In this document: piece after piece, positions 1 to 12,164 of the stretch
Layout: each line of letters starts with the position of its first letter
How positions within the stretch are numbered: the first letter of the stretch is position 1
DNA from: Thuidium tamariscinum
Lineage: Eukaryota; Streptophyta; Bryopsida; Hypnales; Thuidiaceae
NCBI GenBank assembly: GCA_947034885.2
Contig: OX344750.2
Coordinates: 36,628,821 to 36,692,820 of the forward strand
DNA: 64,000 nucleotides
Reading direction: 5' to 3'
The notes under the pieces: generated by a model
What the model was told of the DNA's origin: nothing
Database searches by the model: none
The model's input: the letters and a program-made list of their open reading frames with translations, nothing else
Program-made: the position numbers and the translations under genes

Positions 1-3000
1 AGTCTGCGCAATAACTCCACAGCAGTGGTGTTGAAATTTTCTGCCCTGCAAGACAACACAAAAACGAAGAGAAGTTACGAAAAGCCATTTCTCCTGTACA
101 AATACTGCTCGTAGTTCTAGCGAAAATTAAGAACCGCATGAAAAAACAACCCAAGAATGGCACCAATAATATCATGCATGCCATGGCCAGCGGAAATGAT
201 CTAACAAAACCTCTCAAAGTGTAATTAAGTCCAACAAGATTCTGAAGCTACACCAGAAAGGGGAGCTGTGACAATCTCAAACCTAATATCTCCTTCGATA
301 AGTCCATCTTCAGTGGGTACCCCAACACGCATGGCTCGGTCTAAGTTTGGTTCGTCCTGGTTAGATTTCAGTGCCATAAAAATGTCGGCGGTTGCATGAA
401 GGCTTCGGGACCATACGATACGTAGACGTGGAAAGTGGAGCACCAATAATGATAATTTTGAAATAATATTGGCAGGTAGAATGTCTTCACCTACGTCAGA
501 GGCAGACTGAAAGAGGCAAAACCCAACAACAAATCAGAGATCTTCCCGTAAGAATCGGTCAAAGATCCCAAGAACCGATAAAAGAAAAGAGAAGAGAAGA
601 GAAGCTGTTCACAACAAAGTAGCTTACCTGAAGAGAAAAACTCTTATCTTGAGAAAACTCAATTAGCAATACAGGGTACTGGTAATAGCGTGTCATAGTT
701 TCAGCTTGATGGTGCAGTCGTCCAGATGTAAAACTCTGGAATAAATCTGCAATGCTTTTACGCTCCACACAGATATCAGGGGAGAGAATGTAATCACCGA
801 CTTCAAGAGTGACTGGCAAGATCTTCATACCCTGCTGATGAAGCACGGAAGGAAGACTACTCCCAAACTCTCTCATGTCAACCACAACCTGCACTCGCCC
901 AGCACTTTCTCTGAGAACTACGTAGAAGGATCGGATAGGAAACGGTCTTCGTTCTTCGAGAACAAGTCACATAAACAGGTTCATAATCACAGGCAGAGGA
1001 TATCCTACTCCAGAAACTCACCCCCTTAGCATGCTACGCCTGGAATATTGCCAGAGTGACCTACCTGCATCTGCTTCTTAGCTTGTTTAAGTCCACCACC
1101 TTTTCTGGTCGAGGCATTCAATGTCACACCCGTTGCAGAGATTTGTGTAGGCGAAGCATCTAGCATTCTTCCGTCCTAAGTTGAAAGAAAACAATTAACA
1201 CTAATAAGATACACTGCAAGAACTGTAGCAGATGCGACTGAAAAACAAATAGTTTGAAGAGGATTGACAACCAGCACTAAACACGTGAAAACATCAATAA
1301 AAAGCGACTCAAGCGTGGCAGAGATAAATAAAACACCTGGTCTACAGGAATCGTCATAGTCGCCTTTTGCCGTATGAGATTCTCAAAGGCAGCATTTTCT
1401 TTCTTAATACTGGCTTCAAACCTACGACCTTCAGTGGATTCCTCGTATAAAAGAAAATACACCTTGAGTGGACGATGTGGATTCATTGCCTTGTAGACCT
1501 CCAATTCTCTTACAAACGCCATATCAATATCATAGACTACAACATATAATGGCTTCACAAGTTCCAAAATTCGTTGCTCGCTCTCCAAAGCGTAGAAATG
1601 CACTGGTGGTATTGGTTTGCTTCGTTTTTCTCCTCCCATTACAGTCGCTTCCTTTTCAAGTAGATCACTTCCCGCAGAGTCAGTGATTAAGGTATTTTCT
1701 TCCGAGTACCTGACTTCAGAAGTGGGTATTACTGATCCTGTCACCTTTGTCTTGCTCTCTTTCTCAATGCCCTTGCCGTTCTCCAAGGTGGATCCTTGTC
1801 CATTCTCAAACACCCTTCCTAGACAAACACCGATGATTTCCGTAAAAATTAGAGTTCCCCATTCAAAGTTTGACTTGAAATTCAAGCATTTCAATCCAGC
1901 AAACAAGGGAAGAATTATACGCAAAATTACTTCACGGCAATAGCAATAGGTCTTGATTGGCACCATCAACCATAGAGATCATTGCGTATTTGTAACCAAA
2001 CCAACCAAGACGATCCGGATTTTGCTAAAAACCCTACGGCAAAAATCGAAGTTAGAGTGTGGCAATTTTAGGCGTGATGACTAGCCAGGGGAAGATGAAT
2101 GGTAACTTCTGAGATTAAAGACGAATTGAGTCAACAACAGGATTCGTACTTTGCAAACATTGCTGAGAAACAGAATTCTGTACACTGCATACCTTTCTGG
2201 TTTTCACTACTTCCTTCCCCAGATCTTCCCCTCCCTCTTCCTCTTCCTCTTCCTCTTCCCCTGCCCCTGCCCCTGCCGATTCCTTTAGAATTCGGCTCCT
2301 CTGATATGGTCAAATCTCCTACTCCGATGACTTCCAAGTTAGCTTGGACAACCTTACCAGCAGCCGCCGCCAAGGCTTTCAGCTCTGCACTCTGCTCATC
2401 CCTAACCTCACCTCCCTGATACAGTGCATGACCACTCTTTCCAATCATAACTCCAGCCCACTTTGGGCCAGTCGATGCTTTCTTGTTGCGTGTCTTCATA
2501 CTTTGAAGTTCAATTTTACTCAACAAATACTGTGTCCATTCCTCGTGCATGACCTGCAACATGCATCGAAAAATTAAAAAAGCTTATAAGCCACGGAAGG
2601 ACTTACTTTCATCTCCCTATCAATAAACTACTGGTAATGTCGTGGTATAGAAGAGAAGAACTAATAGCAGTTAGCAAATGACCTTATAGCGACTGAACCT
2701 AATTAAAACGGATAAGGACATAACCGTCGAAATCCGCAACCAAATGAGTTTAAACTTAAAACGGTATAGTGGTTGTTCCTCACAACCACTATGAGATGAG
2801 GTTTACCTTCTGAGGTCCAAGATGTATAACCTCTTGTAGCTGTTGACACATGCGTTCATCCTTGCAAGCTACAAGAACAGCATCTTCCTCTTCGTCCCCT
2901 GTTAACTCCGATGGTCCCTCTGTTGCTTTTTCAATCTTTAACCTTCGCCTTTCCCCCTCGATCTCCTCTAGCACTTCCTGAACCCTCAAAAACAGTTCAT

Positions 3001-4982
3001 GTCATACAACGATAGTTGGCGACCAGCTGCAATGACATTCAAATTCGCTACAACTGAAATCTTAGACAATAACACATATATCAAGGTTCTTTCATACGAG
3101 GGATATGAAAATGCAAAGAATAAGTATCTGAGCTCAGTTCAAAAAGTGATGCAAAACATCGGGAAACAGAGAAAATATAACATGCTGTTGACCCAAAACC
3201 TTGATTATATTTCAAAATAATAAAAAAGTTAAGACATCTGATTAAAAACGCACATAAGAGCCATTCATGAACGTCGACGATGAGATTTGATATTTCTCAG
3301 ACACTGTTTACCTGCCCTTGAGCAAAACAAGAACCAACAAGGCGCAAAAAAACAGAAAAATACCCGCAGAAAGTTCCACTTCGGCATTTCCTCTATCACA
3401 ACTTCCAGCTCAACTGCCTGTGATTTCTGTTCAGTAGGATCGTCCTCCGCACTAACACCACTGCGAAGATCTTCCCTGCTCGAAGAACCAGCAGCATTGA
3501 CATCTGACCCAACCTCAGATTTCTGCAGCTTGGGAACTACTCCACTCTCATTTTCCAACTCTCTAATCCCTGGACTCATACAGATTAGCAGGAATAAGAT
3601 AGCCTTCAGGATTACAGGCTTCAATCACTCAAACTAGCAGTCAATTAAAGTACAAAAAAAGCAAGCCAGCTTCATGAGTCAAACAAAAAAACTATTAGGT
3701 TCTTACAAACAGTTTAAAACAAATCAAATGTAACATGCAGGACAGTCGGGCAAGATTTCATGTTACACGCATGATGCACTGATCCCAGTCTTCCGCAAGG
3801 ACAGAATAAAACTTTCCGCATACAGTATTCAGAGTACTGCTGAAAACAAAAGTAATCTAGTTAATCTTAAGAAATATGCAAACATGGAGACTTCCTTAAT
3901 GTTGACACCTTACCTCCAGGTTTTCTTTTTGAGCCTCGTCCTCCTCGACCTCCGCGACTGGGATTGGCTGGAACGCGAGTACCATCCGTCCTGATTAGCG
4001 CATAAACTCGCCTTTTTGCTAACTCAAAGATTTTGTGCGTAGGATTTGCGAAAACCCAAACTGACCTCACTCCTTCGGACATTCGCAAAGTGTCCAAGTA
4101 TTTCAAGAACGTCACAGCGTCATATCGAAGTAAATACTCAGCTAATTTTCTTAATGTCTTAAGATCGCCTACTAGTTGTCTCGTCTTCCATCCTACAGTA
4201 TGCCATATTGGATCTAGTTGTGACCTAACAATCTCATCGAAGGACTTTAAAAGCCCATTCTCAACAGTCAATTCTTCTACGTCCACTTTGTTAGTCTTCC
4301 GAAGTTCTTTTAAACAAGCATCCATCACTTCAATTATGGCATTCTGGATGCCAGCCATGGCGGAAGTCAATGGCATTCGTATATCAACAACATCGGGGGG
4401 GTCCTCCTCAAGAGCGTCGCTTACAGTCAGATGAAACCTTGGCCATAAATACAACCTTCTTACGAACAAAGTTTTCATTACTCTCTCGGTTTTATTAAAC
4501 CCAGAACTCATCGCTTGAGGTCGATCCGAAAACGCCCGAATGAACCCTGTTCTATTGGCTTGCCGGAACAACCTTACAATGAATGCTTCTGCGCATGTTT
4601 CTGTCAGGCGGTGCGCATTGTTCACGATCATTCCTGCCACTTTTTTAAATGGAACACGATCATTCAGCATGTCAACAATCAAAATTCGCGATGTAATGGA
4701 GAAAACACCCCCTTTCCTGTACAGTTCAATTCTCTCGGCACTCGTATACTGGTTGTTGATATCCTTGGGAAGAGGGGCAGCCGGGTCCTGTTCTTGAATT
4801 TCCTCCGCAAGCGAATGGCGCTGGGCGTCCGAGGTCGAAAGAAGTAATACCAAGCCATTTTCTTGAGAGTGTAGTCTAATAAGAGCAGCTAGCACTTTGG
4901 CTAACCCTAAACCTGCGGCAATGACTGTAACGCCATTTTCTTCTACGAGCTCCCCGACGATCTGCTCGTGAAATTTCAACAT
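1..4982 (-). CDS. UVH1: DNA repair endonuclease XPF/RAD1 (UVH1 homologue), 3' end cut off
   Basis: Structure-specific endonuclease subunit that, with ERCC1, cuts 5' of lesions in nucleotide excision and crosslink repair in the nucleus. Exons on the minus strand: 4982-3914, 3569-3364, 2977-2807, 2553-2193, 1818-1337, 1175-1065, 888-628, 506-283 and 45-1 (continues off the window). All junctions are GT-AG and phases join, giving about 976 residues; by comparison with plant XPF roughly 50 C-terminal residues (most of the HhH2 domain) lie outside. Visible features: inactive helicase-like N-terminus starting MLKFHEQIV; nuclease motif GDY at residues 831-833 and ERKSIAD at 842-848; arginine/glycine repeat at about 574-593. 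The ATG at 4982 fits the plant family start; the frame is open a few codons upstream but without another ATG. Close match to remembered Arabidopsis UVH1 along the whole length, so the identification is firm. The 5' end is tandemly duplicated upstream. Confidence 0.95.
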
Positions 4983-5361
4983 CTTCAACAAGACGTCGTT
5001 TATATCAAGACATCTCTCTCATGCAATCATTTTCTCAATATAAGGTCCGATTGCTTCAGCTACGCATTCCCACACCTTGCACCTATCCTTGCAAATAAAA
5101 ATCTCTTAAGCAATTCATCTATTAAGAGAAGCTAGCACTTTAGCCAGCCCTAAACCTGCTGCAATGACTGTAACGCCGTTTTCTTGTACTACCTGCTCAT
5201 GAAATGTCAACATACTTGACCAGAAGTCTTCTACTTCAACGCTCAGATAGTCACTCTCTCTCACGAAATACTTTTCTCTTCATAATCACAGATATCTTCA
5301 GCTAAGCATTCCGATACCTTGCACCTTTCCTTGCAAATAAAAGTCTCTTAAGCAATTCGGC
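4880..5361. repeat. Two-copy tandem duplication of XPF first-exon end and 5' leader
   Basis: Unit 1 is 4880-5117 and unit 2 is 5121-5361. Both carry (plus strand) the shared blocks gctagcacttt, cctaaacctgc and caatgactgtaacgcc, then ccttgcacct and tccttgcaaataaaa close to their right ends. Unit 1 contains the real start codon and about 34 codons of XPF; unit 2 is a diverged copy lying upstream. Similarity runs over about 240 bp with scattered substitutions and a few small indels, so the event is not recent. Confidence 0.85.
5115..5213 (-). promoter_or_regulatory. Upstream ORF mimicking the XPF N-terminus (32 aa)
   Basis: Inside the upstream duplicate an ATG at 5213 opens a 32-codon frame ending in TGA at 5115. 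It begins [20 protein letters not shown] and parallels the true XPF start, with a few residues after the FHEQ block deleted in frame, then diverges and stops. If transcription of XPF starts upstream of 5213 and the leader is not spliced over this part, it would be an upstream ORF; if transcription starts below 5115 it is only a relic. The transcription start cannot be seen here. Confidence 0.5.
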
Positions 5362-5717
5362 TTCCTAAAAGGAAGCACAAAAAATTCCATGTCTGAATGT
5401 AGAGAACTCCACTCTAGCTGAAATTTCAAATCCAGTACAAAGCCAGCAAAAACCCTCGAGGATCCTCCTTAAGAAACAATTCCATGCGCACCGTCGGCAA
5501 ATTGCTACTGACTATATAATCCTACCCGCCAAAAGCGAAACCCTAATTTAGCTCAAGAGCAGAGCAAGCTTGCGGAACACTACTGCGGGGAATGCCTGCG
5601 AAATCGTCGTCGTTCAGACAAACCTTCAGCGAGAAGACCCAAACCCGGTTCTGAATCTTCGTCTTCACGCCGTTCGCGGTGTCGAAAGTATCAGGGCTTT
5701 TGACCTTGGATTTCATT
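5362..5717. other. XPF upstream region with a GC-richer, ORF-like stretch
   Basis: The segment 5530-5715 is richer in GC than its surroundings and is open for 60-70 codons on both strands (minus frame ending at 5543, plus frame beginning about 5570). Neither translation resembles a family I recognise. The simplest reading is promoter or first untranslated exon of XPF; a small divergent gene is possible but unsupported. Confidence 0.3.
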
Positions 5718-6790
5718 TCCCTTGTTTTATAGGAATAAAAAAAAAATCTCACCTCAAACACTGTAATCTTTCAATCACAAGGTCAAATGGGATGAATGTT
5801 TTTTTAGGCAATGTTTACAGTTCAATACATTTTTTGTATGATTGGATTTTTTTTAAAATTGGACAATGCATCTGAAATTGACAATTTAAACTTTTTTTCT
5901 TCCAAAATCCCCTATGTGCTTTAGAAAATAAGAAGAAATCTTAATACTAAATACTTCTAGAATCTCCATTGAAACTATCTCATCAACATTCTATTCAATA
6001 TTGATTGTATACAACAAATATGGCTTCAAAGATTGAAGGTAAATGGACCATAATTTTAGTCCTTATATTGTATGATTTTTAGTTTGTTGAATTCACTAAG
6101 GTAAACTCTCTATCAATGATCTCAGAACTGTTTCTGGAATTTAGTGCAATATGCTACCTCTCAAGAGAAATAGGCATCAACTTTGGCTATCTTGAGAATA
6201 AGTAGTAGCAGAACAAAATAGAAAAGAAAAGATTTTGCAAGTTGTGAAGGATTATTGGGAGTATTGTAAGACAAAACTAACTAAATATATGCTAAGTTTA
6301 CTACAGAAGAAGTTGCAAAGTAGCTATCAAATTTTATTGTTTGTTGTAATTTTGACTAAAATGGCTCCATTATAGGCCCTTTTTTACAATGTAATAGTAG
6401 CGCAAGGATTTTTTTGGTAGAAACCGAGCAAAATTTAGCCAGTTTTGAGAACACTGCTCTCTATGCATGCCAAATGAGGCAATTTCTGTCCCTTATAATC
6501 AATGTCTTACACTTATACTTAATTTTTAATTATGTACACTATTGGTACTATGGCAAAATTTTATTGAACTACCCTTCATTGCAAATTTCTTAAGCTTGAT
6601 TGTGTCCATTTTTGTCATCTACATGAAATTATCTATCCACGTCTATACTCATTGTACAATGAAAAATTTGTACAACTTCTATTTGTCAAAGCTCTTATTA
6701 ATAAAAACTCTTACAACATGATATTTTTACATAGCCTAATTTATATATAGTAGAGTGCGTAGCATTTCATAATCCCTATAGTAGCCTCCT
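5718..6790. repeat. Dispersed non-coding repeat, copy 1
   Basis: Shares long stretches with 51535-52165 in the same orientation: the start (cttgtttcgtaggaataaaa versus cttgttttataggaataaaa), ggcttcaaagattga near 6020, and most of 6500-6760, including ttgattgtgtccatttttgt. The right-hand copy lacks the part corresponding to about 6130-6470. AT-rich, no open frame of note; element class unknown. Confidence 0.7.
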
Positions 6791-7285
6791 ACATATTATA
6801 AAAAATTTCCCTTCAAATTAAATGGACCCTATCTTTTAACTCACATAGTTTGTTTTTTAAAAATGATCTCCTCAAGCCAAGGCCAAGGGGACACAAAATA
6901 GGACATGTATTTCTTGCAATGACTTAAATTTGAAAAACTTGATTGTTCTAAGGTAAATACTAAACTCTTGCACTTTCTTTATAAAACTTGTGAACTAACC
7001 TCATTGTCATTGTAAAGTAACCTCATTCATTTGTCATTCTTGCATCCTAGGCACATTCTTTGTACCATTGTAAAATGCTTGGCGAAGACGGATGTATGGG
7101 CTTTGTTTTGTAGTATTTTGATGCACACTGAGAAAATTGTAGATTGATTTATTTACATTAAGTTTCAAAATTTAAAAAAAAATACTTTTAACCCATGAAG
7201 GATGCCATGGACATTTTGTATCTGATGAATGACAAAGAATCTTTCTTTGTAGGATAGAAGTGCAACTATTTATCATTGGTATTAG

Positions 7286-7430
7286 GGGTAGAAAGGGAAG
7301 ATCTTCTATACAACTTTGATTTTCAATGAGTATATTTGGCTTATTTAAAGTAAATGATGTCACATAATATCAAAATGCATAATTTTCACAACCACCAATC
7401 CATCTTTAAGAGTTTAATCTTATAAGGATG
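7286..7430. repeat. Dispersed non-coding repeat related to 35520-35700
   Basis: The stretch with gggaagatcttctata, a block reading caatgagtatatttggctta, then atgatgtcacataatatcaa and atgcataattttcacaac, recurs in diverged form at 35540-35690. The short block caaaataggacatgtat occurs near both (about 6894 and 35524). No coding capacity seen. Confidence 0.55.
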
Positions 7431-8021
7431 CCGCAGACCAGAATGGTCCAATGTATGACTTCATTATTGACTATAGATAAAGAAAGTGCACCTATTGGTC
7501 TAGTAATCGGAGAATTTTGGAGACTACCTTGGTTATGGGGGACTGCGTCATTGTAGGGTTAATTAATCCTTGAAGGATGAACCCTAGTGAACATGAAATC
7601 ATACATTTTGATACCATGGGAATCACTTGTTGAAAAAAAGCACTAAATGTTGAGTGCGAATCAAGATTATGTAAATGATCTCCTATTTTCATACAAAATT
7701 CCAAGGATGAATAGTTGTTCTTTTATCCCACATTGAAAGACTCTTTGTCATCTATTGGACGTTCGATGTTTATATTGATGTTCAAGGGTTAATTTTGGTT
7801 GAGGCAGCAGTTGAGAGTATAGGTAGTAGTAGAACAAATAAATGAATGAAGGATGGGGTATGATTTTAAACCTCCTTCATTGGCTCACTTTCTTCAATTA
7901 CTCTACGCCATGTGGCAAAGAAAGAAACTTAAGAGTGTAACAAGAGAGAAACACCCAATCCCACATTTGTACCTTCCATTGGACTTTACTCTCATCCAAA
8001 ACCATCCCTAGACTTTAGTTA

Positions 8022-8762
8022 ACCCTTAAAGCCCTGAGTGCGTTTTTTGGCATTATAAATTTTTTGAACAACTCACTACGAATGGATTTTTTATTTATTT
8101 TTGCTGAAATTTTTACACAAGATGTGTCCAAGGAGTAGCTTTAAGGCCCAACAATTTTTGTAACTTTTGACTTTGTAGTTAAAAAGTTATGGCATGATAT
8201 GTTGTTTTCTTTACTTAGAGGGCAGCTCAGGCAACTGAAAAAACTTCTTTAAAAAAACTTTTTTTTCAAAAGTGAAATTTCAAATTGATTCTTTAGGTTT
8301 TTACAGACATGGGAAGCTTTGCTTCATTCCATTTGGATTAAGGAGTCAAAAGTTATGAGCAATTTTAATTTGCGGGTAGGTATGGTTTTCAAAAATTCCA
8401 TACCTACCCGCAAACTAGAATTGCTCATAACTTTTGACTCCTTAATCCAAATGGGATGAAACAAAGCTTTCCATGTCTGTAAAAACCTAAAGAATCAATT
8501 TGAAATTTCACTTTTGAAAAAAAAGTTTTTTTAAAGAAGTTTTTTCAGCTGCCCAGGTTGCCCTCCGAGTAAAGAAAACGACATATCATGCCATAACTTT
8601 TTAACCACAAAGTCAAAAGTTACGAAAATTGTTGGGCCTTAAAGCTACTCCTCAGATACATCTTGAGTAAAAATTTCAGCGAAAAAAAATAAAAACTTCA
8701 TTCGTAGTGAGCTGCCCAAAAAATTTATAATGCCAAAAAATGCACCTTATGGCTTTAGGGGT
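8022..8762. repeat. Long near-perfect inverted repeat (hairpin), arms about 365 bp, 12-nt loop
   Basis: Left arm 8022-8385 and right arm 8398-8762 are reverse complements with only scattered mismatches; the centre reads tgcgggtaggtatgg, a 12-base spacer, then ccatacctacccgca. Outer ends pair cccttaaagccctga with tatggctttaggg. No protein is encoded. This could be a foldback-type element or an inverted duplication; a transcript would fold into a long double strand. Confidence 0.9.
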
Positions 8763-8779
8763 TCATGTATTTTCCAAAT

Positions 8780-9040
8780 GCTTGACTCTAATTTGTTGAT
8801 GCATGTAGAGGACACATACCAAAATCTAATTGGCTCACTGCTGATTTTAGCAGGGGGCATCTATTGAACAATTCCAGTGGTCTACGGAGCCAACCCTTTG
8901 AAGAATATGACATCAGAAAAATCTTTTTTTTTTAATATTCATGATTTTCACTTGCTAATATAAGAATTTTTTTTAGAAAAAACTGCCTCCAACTATGGTG
9001 AACTCTTTATTTGGACGGTTTTGGGTGTTTCCACCGTAGA
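8780..9040 (+). repeat. Left arm of inverted repeat enclosing the FAAP24/F-box block
   Basis: Diverged reverse complement of about 13735-14035. Clear matched blocks (left arm reading): gacggttttgggtgtttcca at the inner end, aatattcatgattttc, gagccaac, and gactctaatttgttga further out. The order is preserved across about 260-300 bp, so this is one ancestral repeat in opposite orientation, 4.7 kb apart. The outer limit is uncertain because it abuts the hairpin ending at 8762. Confidence 0.75.
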
Positions 9041-9763
9041 GACCGGGATTGTAAAGAACGGCGGTGAGTCGTCACCGAAATTTTCGGCCATGGCTGGAAT
9101 GTGGCTTTGCAGCGTGCCATGGCGAGATGCGCACCCGGACCTCATGCCCGGCTTGGAGTCGCTACTGCGGACATCGGACTGCAACCTCAAGTTCATTCCA
9201 GGCTCTTCGACGACTCCGGTCAGCTACTTCATCTCTAAGTTTGGAATTATTAAATGTTGACAAATCTTGAGGAGGTTCTGTCCATGCATGGCTTCGGATG
9301 CATTAGCAGTTTGTCATGGAGGATCGTTGTTGCGAAATTGTCTGCTAGCTTCGCTGACTGCTTATGTTAAGTATGTGACCTCATCATTTACAGGAAAACG
9401 GAATATTCTCTTTCTCCAGCTAACTCATATGTAATTTGAACGATTTCGAGTATTTGCATTTGTACTTACAGCTTAAGAAATTACAGACTTAGAAAATTAG
9501 AAGTGAAAAAAACTTAAGGCAATCAATTGAAAAGACGCAGTCGCAAAATTGCGAGAACAAGAATATTCCGTTTTCGAGTGGTGCAGGGGCGTTATTGTTG
9601 TAGTGTGACCGAATCTTTGCAGTTTACAAAGACACTATGATTGACATTGTTGATAATAGAATGTCAAGTTAGGGATGACGATGTATCTTTCATGAATGAA
9701 AATATCCTCGACGTAAGCCGCGAGGTTGTTTCTCATAATTTTCTTAGGTTTCTAATTTTTCGA

Positions 9764-11387
9764 ATGAAGCTTAGAATGACTTTTTCAGAAAATGGAATTG
9801 GTGTCCATATGATTTTCACGCGAGGGTTGGAGTTACAGGACTTCATCGTGACCATAACCTCGGGGTCTACAGTTGCCTTTATTGTTGTAACGAATGTGGC
9901 GAACCTGGCTTCACCAAACCTGTGGAAACGGTTGACCGCTCTCCTTCCTTCTATCTCTTTCGGCTTTCTCTGTAATCAATAAACGAGTTGATCGCTCTCC
10001 TACTCTTTAAGCTGCAAAATTTGACAGTCGGACTTAGAAAGGAAGACCTAGCGGGAGTTGTAGACTAACATATGAGTGCATCTGCACAAAATGACATGCA
10101 GCGTGGGTCGAATGGGAAGCATATTTCAAACTTCGTACGTTCTTGTCACCGTGAGTTCGGAGGACGAAAATCCTGCGTTCAATGACTCCTACTTCAAGTA
10201 ATTTATTGGCGGATCTTACAACCATTGATCTATTCATCGTGAAAGTATAAGCATACTCGAACGGAGAGGCTAGGTTCAATTTAATTCACTTGCAATGTGC
10301 TTATTTTCTTTCGTTTGATTTATAGGCGACCTAGGATGATAATTTATAAAGGACGGCTGAAATTTGGCTACGAATTTGGTTGAGTATTTATCCCTCGTGC
10401 TTTGCGATCTTGTCAGTTTCGCGGAGTCGGATAATACGCCTCTTATTCAAATACAAGACAAAATAATGGCTGGAGAGATGATGTTAGAGCTTGCGAGAGG
10501 ACACGCAGGTATGAATGCTTTTGAAAAGTCGAAAAGTGAAAATTAGTCCTAGCTCCTCTGTTATTTGCAGTACTTACCTACGACTTTGTCTGAGAAGAAT
10601 GATACTTAGGGATTGCTCATTTCAGTGGCCTTTCTGGTGAACTGTCTCACTTACGGAACGACCAATTCTTATAAGGCCTGGCATTAATTTTTACCATTCG
10701 ACAGAACTCAAGTGCCAGGGTAGATCGGCATACGAGAAACTTCAGGTGCTACTTGAAATTATATTTCTCTCTTCCCTCGTTTGGAGAACTTTTGCGCTCT
10801 GTAAAGAAAATTCCAACATTCTTGTTTGCCCGGGACCGCCTTAACATGATGTATGTACTTGAAGAAACACATTATTCACGAGAAGCGGGTTTAAGAGCTA
10901 CGGAAAATAGTCGCGAATGATGGCCCTCTCTGTTTTGTAAGGAACTCGTGTGAGGATGACCGTAGCCACGTTCATGTCTGAAGCTCGACTTGTTCCACTT
11001 TGATGCTGTATACTTTCCCTGATATTTTCAGCAGAGAGAAAATTTTGTTTCGACGAATGAAGCTTATGTGGCCGCCATCACTTCAATTTGGGGATTGGAT
11101 ACACATGACGCAAACTCCGTAAGTAAAGCGAATTGTTCGTCTAAGCAGGACTGAAAACATCTGTCTTTGAAGCGAGTCTAGGCTTATGGCTGTTCTAGAG
11201 TTCCTAATTCAATACCTGACATGGCACGCTGCGGCAGCTTCTAGCAGGCATTGGTTGTATTCAGGATGTGGCCAATGCGAGTGAAAAAGAAATTTTGCAG
11301 AAGACGGACTTGTCTATTGAGAAGGCCCGAACCATTGTGAACTTCTTCAACGGCGATGTATCCCAACCTGCGTCTACATGTGAATAA
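9764..11387 (+). CDS. FAAP24-like protein (FANCM-associated, ERCC4-like fold plus HhH2)
   Basis: FAAP24 partners FANCM at stalled forks and crosslinks. Proposed exons: 9764-9971, 10102-10150, 10417-10508, 10705-10745, 11032-11118 and 11238-11387. Every junction is GT-AG and all phases agree, giving 208 residues; the human protein is about 215. Family-like features are GVHMIFTRGLELQDF followed by a beta strand and NLWKRL, then WEAYFKLRTFLSP, and a C-terminal helix-hairpin-helix pair with GIGCIQDVANASEKEILQ and ARTIVNFF. Similarity was judged from memory of the human sequence and is weak in the middle. The start is the least certain part: ATG 9764 is in frame, but family members have about 35 more N-terminal residues, so an upstream exon may exist (the ATG at 9090 opens a frame with a VPWRDA segment that could be it). 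It lies between inverted repeats and is divergent from XPF. Confidence 0.6.
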
Positions 11388-12164
11388 GGTACGCCTAATT
11401 GATAAAGTGGTCTATTCGTTTGCATGAACTGATGTCACTACTGGTATGAGCATTTTCTTACCTTAAGCTTGCTCGTCGTTGTTAATAAGCATCAAGTACG
11501 ATTTGAGATTCGCTACGTAACTCTATCACAATCAGTCGAAGCATTTTATGATGGCACGATCTTTTTCTGTTCAAAGGTAGTAGAGGACATCGCCAATGGG
11601 ACTGTGGACTGGCGCGACATCGGCAATCATTCTTCTTTACAGGACTATCATTTTGTAGGTGCTTCTCAGTCGAATAGAACTGGACTGGCTTAAACACAAC
11701 GGGAGCGGGAATACTGGTGCATATTTGAAAGTTTGATAATAGTGTCAGAATTCAAGTCGAAGCAGAGAGTGCGATCTATGATCTCAGCTCCACCGAGCGT
11801 TTACACCAACCTATGCACTTCACTTTTCTCTGCAGTTGGTGAGGATTTTCTACAGTGCATTTCACACATTTGGAAAAGCCATTACACAAGAACGGCAGAT
11901 TATTGACCATGAAACATTGAAATCATAGCACCAACGTGCTTCGAACGAAACAGAGGCCCCGTGACAAAAAAAACTGTACTGTACTGTACAGGCCTATTGA
12001 GCCATAAGTCTGTCTGAGAAATCACTAAGCCCGTCGAGCACTTCATTCAGTGTAGACGTGATTCCTTTTACGTTGCTAGATACAAAGCTTACAACTCCGC
12101 TTCCAAAGTCTCAGATGGATGAACAAAATTAATACCTCCAAGTATACCACATTCGCCACCTCCT
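11388..12164. other. Gap between FAAP24-like gene and F-box relic
   Basis: Composition is mixed and resembles gene-flank DNA. Short frames exist at 11469-11697 on both strands but match nothing I recognise. There is a short (ctgta)n run near 11970-11988. No RNA gene or repeat seen. Confidence 0.4.

Noticed and set aside
7491-7560. tRNA-like start (ggtctagtaatcgg)
   Set aside because: Could not be folded into a cloverleaf with acceptor and TPsiC arms by eye.
7490-7990. Blocks such as tcccacattgaaag that recall ends of plant retroelements
   Set aside because: Too short and without a partner copy, primer-binding site or coding part; not enough to name an element.
11966-11990. ctgta repeat and the near-palindrome at 62622-62645 around tactgtactatacagta as possible regulatory sites
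   Set aside because: Short symmetrical sequences of this kind are expected by chance and no gene position supports a role.
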